Positions 58,403 to 64,000 of a DNA stretch of 64,000 nucleotides are shown piece by piece. This stretch comes from Sporobacter sp038405045 (lineage in GTDB: Bacteria > Bacillota > Clostridia > Oscillospirales > Oscillospiraceae): assembly GCA_038405045.1 (NCBI GenBank), contig JBBZIV010000001.1, positions 1,165,767 through 1,229,766 on the forward strand, given 5' to 3'. The notes under the pieces are model-generated. The model made no database searches. It was not told where the DNA came from and was given only the letters and a program-made list of their open reading frames with translations. The translations under genes were made by a program, and so were the position numbers. Each line of letters opens with the position of its first letter. Position 1 is the first letter of the stretch.

Positions 58403-59680
58403 ATGCATATGGAAACACTATCAATCGGCTCGACAGGCCCGAATGTCAAGCTTATCCAGAGCCTATTAAACAGGATTGGCTACGACGCGGGGCCTGTAGA
58501 CGGTAACTTTGGGTCGCGGACAAAGCAGGCGGTTGCCGCTTTTCAGCGGAACAACGGCCTGACACCGGACGGCATCGTCGGCCCGCGGACGTGGGCGCTG
58601 TTTGAGCCACTTTTACTGGGGTATGATGTGTACACCGTCCGCCCGGGTGATACGCTTTACGCCATTGCGCGGCGTTATTACACAACGGTTCAGGCCATCG
58701 AAACGGCAAACCCCGGCGTCGTCCCGACGGCGCTCACCATCGGCCAGCGCCTGACCGTGCCGTTCGGCATCGACGTTGTCTTTACCGATATCGACTATAC
58801 ATATGAAATTATGGAACGGCAAATACGCGGCCTGCGCGCGCGGTATCCCTTTCTAGAGGTCGGTGTCATCGGCCAGAGCGTCATGGGCAAAAACCTTTAC
58901 GTCATCCGTCTTGGGCGCGGGACAAATGAAGTCTCGTACAACGCATCGCACCATGCCAACGAGTGGATTACGACACCGCTGCTTATGAAGTTTATAGAAA
59001 ACTTCTCGAAGACATATGCCGTCGGCGGGCGTCTTGGCAATTACAGTGTTTCCGATATCTGGGGTCGCGCGAGTCTCTACATCGTCCCAATGGTCAATCC
59101 GGACGGCGTCAACCTCGTGACCTTATATCCCAATTATCCGGATCCGGCGTATGAACAGGCCGCGCAGATTAACAAAACGAGCCTTCCCATTCCGCGCGTC
59201 TGGAAAGCGAACATCCGCGGCACCGATTTAAATCTCAACTACCCCGCCGACTGGGATAAAGAGCACGAGCTGGAGCTGGATCAGGGCATTACAGGCCCTG
59301 CCCCGCGCGACTACGGCGGGCCTTATCCGTTGTCCGAGCCGGAATCGGCGGCCATGGTTAATTTCACGCGGCAGCACAATTTCCGCCTTGTGATCGCCTA
59401 CCACACACAGGGGGAGGTCATCTATTACCAGTATCAGAACCTGCAGCCGCCAGAGTCAACGGCGATTGCGCAGCTCTTTTCGCGTGTGAGCGGCTATGAC
59501 ATATCCGAAAACCCCGGGGAAGCCTCCTACGCGGGGTATAAAGACTGGTTTATCCAGGACTTCAGACGGCCGGGCTTTACGATAGAGGTCGGTGTCGGGA
59601 CAAATCCCGTCCCTGTGACGCAGCTGCCCGTCATTTACGGTCAAAACGAGGAAATTTTGCTGTTGGGCGGGATCGTCTGA
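58403..59680 (+). CDS. M14 zinc carboxypeptidase with PG-binding and LysM domains
   Basis: A 425-residue cell-wall endopeptidase. PG_binding_1 at about 8-65, LysM at about 74-118 (YTVRPGDTLYAIARRY) and a peptidase M14 domain from 130. Zinc ligands are HHANEW (His and Glu about 183-186) and a His in AYHTQGE (about 333); the catalytic Glu is in FTIEVG (about 394). It likely cuts gamma-D-glutamyl-diaminopimelate bonds. No signal peptide, so it may act in spore or lysis contexts. The start is ATG 58403 or the ATG at 58409. Confidence 0.9.
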   Translation: MHMETLSIGSTGPNVKLIQSLLNRIGYDAGPVDGNFGSRTKQAVAAFQRNNGLTPDGIVGPRTWALFEPLLLGYDVYTVRPGDTLYAIARRYYTTVQAIETANPGVVPTALTIGQRLTVPFGIDVVFTDIDYTYEIMERQIRGLRARYPFLEVGVIGQSVMGKNLYVIRLGRGTNEVSYNASHHANEWITTPLLMKFIENFSKTYAVGGRLGNYSVSDIWGRASLYIVPMVNPDGVNLVTLYPNYPDPAYEQAAQINKTSLPIPRVWKANIRGTDLNLNYPADWDKEHELELDQGITGPAPRDYGGPYPLSEPESAAMVNFTRQHNFRLVIAYHTQGEVIYYQYQNLQPPESTAIAQLFSRVSGYDISENPGEASYAGYKDWFIQDFRRPGFTIEVGVGTNPVPVTQLPVIYGQNEEILLLGGIV

Positions 59681-59700
59681 CGAGGCCGTCAACGCGCAAC

Positions 59701-59729
59701 AAGCGCGCCGTTATTTCAACGGCGCGCTT
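59701..59729. terminator. bidirectional terminator
   Basis: AAGCGCGCCGTT, loop ATTTC, AACGGCGCGCTT. Perfect 12-pair stem between the convergent M14 and VanW genes; U-run short on the plus side (AGCTTTGT). Confidence 0.8.
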
Positions 59730-59736
59730 AGCTTTG

Positions 59737-60633
59737 TCAGTTTTTTTCAATGACCCACGGCAGCGGCCTGTAATAGTCGAGGCTCATCTCTTTCACGTTG
59801 CTCGTCCCGTCCGGGTATAATCGGACGATCCATGAGCTTACGACAGCCCCGTCCAGCCCCTCGTGGGCAACCTTTTCCGTATTCGGCGGCAGCTCCTTAT
59901 TTGTTTTTTGCAGGATTGGGGCGGGTAAGACCTTCAGAACGTCATGGTTCCAGGTAATCTGCGGCGGCACCGTCTGGCCGTAAAATCCGATATAAAGGAT
60001 ATTATCAATGCCGCGCGCCCAAATAAGGATTTTCCCCGGCGTCGAATTTTTAAACTTAAAGTCCTTAGCCCCGTAGCTGACAGTTGCATCTTGCCCGTAC
60101 GGCACATATGGCACCGGCATCCCATGATGATGGCGCTCTGTGATCTGAAGGTCCGACAACACGGCAACATTGTAAAGTGTTGAGGCAATCTTGCACACGC
60201 CGCCGCCGATCGTCTCGGAATAGCTCGTGCCGATATACGTCGGCCCGATGCTGTAGCCCCGTTCCGTCGTATATGGCCCCGCCGTCTGATTCTGCGAAAA
60301 GACAGCGCCAGGCTCTAAAACGGTCCCGCTGATATAACGCGCGGCAAGATGGACGTTGGATTCCTCGCCGGGCAGCGGGTCGTGCAGAACCGTTTTATAG
60401 GCCGCCATCAAGACGGGACAGTTGTTATGATCCTTCGCCGTGATAAAATCGGCGTCATTTTCCCACGGCACAGCCGCCGTCTGGCACGACTCAAGCGTTT
60501 CCGTCATGAACGGGTCAAAGCCGCCGCGCGGCCGCAAGGCGTTCTCCGGCGCGTCAAGAGCCAAAGCGCTTTTTGTCAAGCCCGGCGACAGCGCCAAGTA
60601 GGCGGCTAATAAGATTATCATTGTTTTTTTCAC
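59737..60633 (-). CDS. VanW-family secreted protein
   Basis: A 298-residue protein with a signal peptide (about 1-25) and a VanW domain at about 95-225. VanW hallmarks are present: the GxVFS segment (LEPGAVFSQNQTAGP), the GGGVCKIASTLYNVAV core and FKFKNSTPGKILIWA. The family name comes from vancomycin-resistance clusters, but function is unknown and most members are cell-wall proteins in Bacillota. Start is GTG with GGGAG 9 bases upstream. Confidence 0.92.
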   Translation of the reverse strand: MKKTMIILLAAYLALSPGLTKSALALDAPENALRPRGGFDPFMTETLESCQTAAVPWENDADFITAKDHNNCPVLMAAYKTVLHDPLPGEESNVHLAARYISGTVLEPGAVFSQNQTAGPYTTERGYSIGPTYIGTSYSETIGGGVCKIASTLYNVAVLSDLQITERHHHGMPVPYVPYGQDATVSYGAKDFKFKNSTPGKILIWARGIDNILYIGFYGQTVPPQITWNHDVLKVLPAPILQKTNKELPPNTEKVAHEGLDGAVVSSWIVRLYPDGTSNVKEMSLDYYRPLPWVIEKN

Positions 60634-60750
60634 GATATCACTCCCACATCCTTTTCTGGCTAGTATACGCCGCGCTAAGACAAACTATTTGGCGCATTTC
60701 TTCTATTGCGGACGGTTTGGACATATAAAACGGTATGGGAGCTGATGCAC

Positions 60751-61164
60751 ATGGTTTATTTTTTTGCCTTCATCGGCATGCTCTGCTGGGGCGTCTCGCC
60801 AATTTTTGCGAAACTCGGCCTGAAAGACATCAATCCGCTCGTCGGCCTCTCCGTCCGAACGTTTTTTACGGCAACGGCCATTTTAATCTGGCTTTTATTG
60901 AGCGGCGGTATCACAGAGCTTAAGGACATCTCCTCCAAGGCGTTATTTCTCCTGGTCCTCGAAGCCATTCTGGCAACGCTTATCGGCGACCTCGCCTATT
61001 TTGCCGCGCTCAAGCAGGGCTCACCAGCCATCGTCATGCTCATTATGGCCTGCTCGCCTGTCGTGACAATTTTGACGGCTGTTTTATTTCTTGGCGAGAA
61101 GCTGACGTTATCGCATTTAATCGGCGCATGTTTGGCAATGATTGGCATTATCCTAATTGTCTAG
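60751..61164 (+). CDS. half-size EamA/DMT transporter
   Basis: A 137-residue protein with a single EamA domain of five hydrophobic segments: FFAFIGMLCWGVSPIFAK, LFLLVLEAIL, IVMLIMACSPVV and the end LACLAMIGIILIV. Typical DMT transporters have two such domains, so this must dimerise. The ATG at 60751 follows GGGAG at 9 bases. Substrate unknown. Confidence 0.87.
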   Translation: MVYFFAFIGMLCWGVSPIFAKLGLKDINPLVGLSVRTFFTATAILIWLLLSGGITELKDISSKALFLLVLEAILATLIGDLAYFAALKQGSPAIVMLIMACSPVVTILTAVLFLGEKLTLSHLIGACLAMIGIILIV

Positions 61165-61174
61165 TGTTTTATCA

Positions 61175-61202
61175 AGCGGGCGTTTTGACGCCCGTTTTTT
61201 CT
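61175..61202 (+). terminator. terminator after the EamA gene
   Basis: CGGGCGT, loop TTTG, ACGCCCG, TTTTTT. Separates the transporter from copA. Confidence 0.93.
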
Positions 61203-61217
61203 TTGTGACAAACGCAC

Positions 61218-61246
61218 TTGAATAACAAGAGCGCGTCCTGTAAAAT
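61218..61246 (+). promoter_or_regulatory. copA-copZ promoter
   Basis: TTGAAT (61218-61223), 17 bases, TAAAAT (61241-61246). No CopY box (TACANNTGTA) was found nearby, so copper control may be through CsoR elsewhere. Confidence 0.7.
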
Positions 61247-61279
61247 TTACATATAGATAGGATTTGAAAAGGGGACGCC

Positions 61280-63538
61280 ATGACAGAGAATACAAAAAAA
61301 ACAGAGCTGGCAATCGACGGGATGAGCTGTGCGGCCTGTTCAGCCGCCGTCGAGCGCGTCACGCGCAAGTTGCCGGGCGTCACGTCAGCCGCTGTCAACC
61401 TGACGACGAACCGCGGTGTGTTTGAATACGACCCGGCAAAGACAAAGCTCTCTGAAATTAAGGCCGCTATTGAAAAGGCCGGGTTTACACCACGGGATAT
61501 CGAAGGTGAAAAAACACGTGACCTGGACGCGGAACGCCGCGAAAGAGCCGAAAATAATATGCGCCTGCGCCTCATTGTCGCCGCTGTCTGTGCCGCGCCC
61601 GTCTTGTATCTGGCAATGGCACACATGTTCCCAGCGCTCAGCGTCCCAATGCCGCGCTTTATGCACCCCGCGCATAACCCGCGCCTCTTCGCGCTTGTGC
61701 AGCTCATCCTGACGATTCCGGTTGTGATTGCCGGCAGCCGCTTTTACACGCGGGGCATGAAGTCGCTTTTTAAAGGTGCGCCTAATATGGATACGCTCGT
61801 CGCCGTCGGTACGGGCAGCGCATTTTTATATAGTCTTTACGCAACCGTTCGGATTTTTACCGGCGACGAAGCCTTCGTGATGTCCCTGTTTTACGAGTCT
61901 TCCGCCGTTGTCGTAACGCTTGTCATGCTCGGCAAATATTTGGAGGCAAAAAGTAAAGGGAAAACATCGGAGGCCATTAAGAAGCTCCTGCGCCTGCGTC
62001 CGACAACGGCCATGATTGAAAAAGACGGCCGTGAGCTGGAAGTCCCAATTGACGAGGTGACGACGGGTGACATCCTCCTCGTCCGCCCCGGCGGCACTTT
62101 CCCCGTTGACGGCCTTGTGTCGGACGGCATTACGACGGCGGATGAGTCGATGCTCACAGGTGAGAGCCTGCCGGTCGACAAAAAGCCGGGCGATGTCGTT
62201 ACCGGCGGCAGCATCAACGGCGAAGGGCTTGTTCGCTTCAGGGCAACGGCCGTCGGCACCGACACAGCGCTGTCAAAGATTATTAAGCTCGTGGAAGATG
62301 CACAGAGTAAAAAGGCACCGATTGCCAAGCTTGCTGACATTGTCTCCGGCTGGTTTGTACCGGTCGTTCTGAGTATTGCCATTATCTCGGCCGCCGCATG
62401 GGCACTGGCCGGGCGGGATTTCAATTTTGTTTTAACAATTTTCGTCTCCGTGCTCGTTATCGCCTGCCCCTGCGCCTTAGGCCTCGCAACACCGACGGCT
62501 ATCATGGTTGGCACCGGCAAAGGCGCCCAGCTCGGCATCCTGATTAAAGGTGGACTGGCTTTGGAGACGACGCATCAGGTGCGCGCCGTCGTCCTTGACA
62601 AAACGGGAACAATAACGGAAGGCAAACCGGCTGTGACGGCCATCAAAACATATAACAGCTTTTCTGAAAACGACGTGCTCGCCCTTGTCGCATCAGCCGA
62701 GCGCGGCTCGGAGCACCCCGTCGCTCGCGCCGTCGTCGCTTATGCCGAAAAAAAAGGTCTTGTGCTGATGGCGCCAACGCGCTTTCAGGCCGAGCCGGGC
62801 CGTGGCATTAACGCCGACGTTTCAGGCCGACAGATCCTCGCCGGGAATAAGGCACTTTTTGACGCCCACGGTATTGACACAACGGTCGCCGCCCACGATG
62901 CCGATGCGCAGAGCGGCGCGGGCAGAACGCTTTTATATGCCGCGATTGACAGCGTTCCGGCAGCGCTTATTGCCGCGGCCGATACAGTTAAACAGTCGAG
63001 CCGTGCGGCTGTCGATCAGCTCAAAAGCCTTGGCATTGCCGTTTATATGATTACAGGCGATAATAAAAACACGGCGGACACCATCGCTAAAGAGGTTAAT
63101 ATCGACCATGTGCTTGCCGATGTGCTGCCGCAGGACAAGGCTAGTGCCGTCCGTCAGCTGCAGGAGACAGGCCTCAAGGTTGCAATGGTGGGTGACGGGA
63201 TTAATGACGCGCCGGCCCTCGTTCAGGCTGACGTCGGTCTCGCCATCGGCACGGGGACGGACGTTGCCGTCGAATCGGCCGATATTGTTTTGATGCGCGG
63301 CGATTTGATGGATGTTGCAGCCGCTATCGCGCTCGGCCGGGCAACAATTCGGAATATCCGGCAAAACCTCTTCTGGGCTTTTATTTATAACCTCATCGGC
63401 ATCCCGTTTGCCGCCGGTGTCGTCTATCTCTTTGGCGGGCCGCTTCTAAGTCCCGTTTTTGCCGGAGCCGCCATGGCGTTTTCATCCATTTCCGTTGTCA
63501 CAAACGCGCTGCGCCTGCGCCGTTTTAAACGGCGCTGA
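61280..63538 (+). CDS. copA: copper-exporting P-type ATPase
   Basis: A 752-residue P1B-type ATPase that pumps Cu(I) out. One heavy-metal domain at 8-72 has the CAAC site (Cys17, Cys20), eight membrane helices follow with the CPC transport site (IACPCALGLATP, about 395-397). The cytosolic part has LTGES, DKTGT (phosphorylated Asp about 439), SEHPVARA (ATP-binding HP) and VGDGINDAPAL (about 637). AAAGGGG precedes the ATG. copZ lies 46 bases downstream. Confidence 0.97.
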   Translation: MTENTKKTELAIDGMSCAACSAAVERVTRKLPGVTSAAVNLTTNRGVFEYDPAKTKLSEIKAAIEKAGFTPRDIEGEKTRDLDAERRERAENNMRLRLIVAAVCAAPVLYLAMAHMFPALSVPMPRFMHPAHNPRLFALVQLILTIPVVIAGSRFYTRGMKSLFKGAPNMDTLVAVGTGSAFLYSLYATVRIFTGDEAFVMSLFYESSAVVVTLVMLGKYLEAKSKGKTSEAIKKLLRLRPTTAMIEKDGRELEVPIDEVTTGDILLVRPGGTFPVDGLVSDGITTADESMLTGESLPVDKKPGDVVTGGSINGEGLVRFRATAVGTDTALSKIIKLVEDAQSKKAPIAKLADIVSGWFVPVVLSIAIISAAAWALAGRDFNFVLTIFVSVLVIACPCALGLATPTAIMVGTGKGAQLGILIKGGLALETTHQVRAVVLDKTGTITEGKPAVTAIKTYNSFSENDVLALVASAERGSEHPVARAVVAYAEKKGLVLMAPTRFQAEPGRGINADVSGRQILAGNKALFDAHGIDTTVAAHDADAQSGAGRTLLYAAIDSVPAALIAAADTVKQSSRAAVDQLKSLGIAVYMITGDNKNTADTIAKEVNIDHVLADVLPQDKASAVRQLQETGLKVAMVGDGINDAPALVQADVGLAIGTGTDVAVESADIVLMRGDLMDVAAAIALGRATIRNIRQNLFWAFIYNLIGIPFAAGVVYLFGGPLLSPVFAGAAMAFSSISVVTNALRLRRFKRR

Positions 63539-63584
63539 AGTTTTATTCAAAGCTATTCTTATGAAACATAAAGGAGCATGTCAT

Positions 63585-63791
63585 ATGGAAAAGATCACAC
63601 TGAACGTTGAGGGTATGTCCTGCGGTCATTGCGTCGCCCGCGTTGAAAAAGCAGTTACTGCCCTGTCTGGCGTTCAAAGCGTCGCTGTCAGCCTTGAGGG
63701 CAAGACTGTTACCGTTGAATTTGACCCTGCCGTCGTGGCTGAGAGCGCCGTCAAAGAAGCGATTGAAGAGCAGGGCTACGACGTTATGTGA
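63585..63791 (+). CDS. copZ: copper chaperone CopZ (heavy-metal-associated domain)
   Basis: A 68-residue single HMA domain with the metal site GMSCGHCVARVE (Cys-x2-Cys) and the ferredoxin-like end EEQGYDVM. It delivers Cu(I) to CopA. AAAGGAG precedes the ATG at 63585. Operon with copA. Confidence 0.95.
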   Translation: MEKITLNVEGMSCGHCVARVEKAVTALSGVQSVAVSLEGKTVTVEFDPAVVAESAVKEAIEEQGYDVM

Positions 63792-63828
63792 CGTGAGACC
63801 CCGCCTTTCAGAACGATGTGAACAAAAA

Positions 63829-63862
63829 GAAAGCGCCGCGCAATCGCGCGGCGCTTTCTTTA
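63829..63862. terminator. bidirectional terminator between copZ and the atp operon
   Basis: GAAAGCGCCGCGC, loop AATC, GCGCGGCGCTTTC with TTTAAA on the plus side and TTTTTGTTC on the minus side. A very strong 13-pair stem. Confidence 0.95.
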
Positions 63863-63869
63863 AATTCTA

Positions 63870-64000
63870 CTACACTTTATCCCGGCCTTTGGTGACCTGG
63901 AGTCGGGCCATGGCGCGGGCGAGGGCGAGCTTGGACTGGCGGTATTCCTGCATGCTCTGCTGCTGGCGCAGGCGCTCCTCGGCACGCAGGCGCGCCTCCT
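63870..64000 (-). CDS. atpC: probable ATP synthase epsilon subunit, C-terminal end only
   Basis: The last 43 codons of a minus-strand gene, running past the right edge. The sequence reads EARLRAEERLRQQQSMQEY, then RQSKLALARAMARLQVTKG and a Lys/Arg-rich end. This alpha-helical hairpin (AEERLR...LALARAMARL) is that of AtpC, usually the last gene of the atp operon, and the strong terminator that follows fits. The N-terminal beta-sandwich is outside the window, so the call is made from the tail only. Confidence 0.7.
   Translation of the reverse strand, partial: EARLRAEERLRQQQSMQEYRQSKLALARAMARLQVTKGRDKV

Noticed and set aside
61200..61280. CopY operator before copA
   Set aside because: TACANNTGTA was looked for and not found; only a sigma-A-like promoter is visible.
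1..64000. rRNA, tRNA and insertion sequences
   Set aside because: None was recognised by eye in the intergenic regions; a tRNA or IS scan could still find a short degenerate one.

Overview
The window looks like chromosomal DNA from an anaerobic, low-oxygen-adapted member of the Bacillota (class Clostridia; the G+C-rich codon use and gene content suggest an Oscillospiraceae-like relative, which is inference). Supporting signs are the oxygen-independent ribonucleotide reductase NrdD/NrdG, rubrerythrin, a desulfoferrodoxin, an FNT-family formate/nitrite channel, a SigD-type flagellar stator pair, strong AAGGAGG ribosome binding sites and many short intrinsic terminators. No rRNA, tRNA, CRISPR array or intact insertion sequence was seen. 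All calls were made by eye from sequence and motifs; no database search was run.

Layout. 1-1898 (minus): iron group, with FetB/FetA-type metal exporter and a small ferritin-like protein. 2096-5717 (plus): MacA/MacB-type three-gene export system. 5759-7895 (minus): GNAT acetyltransferase, WYL-domain regulator, GyrI-like protein. 8161-9743 (plus): MotA/MotB. 9810-28130 (minus): the dominant feature, an 18 kb type IV pilus locus in the order pilB, pilT, pilC, [cyclic-di-GMP-I riboswitch plus terminator], pilA, pilD, a PilM-PilN fusion, pilO, a large prepilin, a GspK/PilX-like protein, two minor prepilins and a 1726-residue secreted protein. 28193-31455 (minus): FNT channel, rubrerythrin, LuxR-type regulator, YlmH-like RNA-binding protein. 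31677-33013 (plus): DUF1653-GNAT fusion and a YgjP-like metalloprotease. 33179-37965 (minus): a GGDEF-EAL membrane protein, a SanA-like protein and three zinc-ribbon/DUF5640-like proteins. 38431-40442: desulfoferrodoxin and a small phage-like module (XRE repressor with divergent tiny genes). 40540-43471 (minus): flotillin-like SPFH protein and a TtcA-type PP-loop enzyme. 43714-47200 (plus): rplM-rpsI and a four-gene operon with two methyltransferases. 47398-49208 (minus): TetR operon with a readable promoter/operator. 49290-50244 (plus): sigma factor and membrane partner. 50327-54369 (minus): nrdG, nrdD, UPF0104 membrane protein. 54526-56402 (minus): SEC-C/YkgJ-like protein and an MFS transporter. 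56560-59680 (plus): three peptidoglycan enzymes. 59737-60633 (minus): VanW. 60751-63791 (plus): half-size DMT transporter, then copA-copZ. The right edge holds the 3' end of what is probably atpC (minus).

The genes tell a linked story of surface attachment under second-messenger control: a GGDEF-EAL protein that could make or degrade c-di-GMP, a c-di-GMP riboswitch in front of the major pilin, a pilus machine with both extension (PilB) and retraction (PilT) motors, and a giant Sec-exported protein at the distal end of the minor-pilin genes that is a candidate pilus-tip adhesin. A second theme is iron, copper and oxygen defence (FetAB, ferritin-like protein, rubrerythrin, desulfoferrodoxin, CopA/CopZ).
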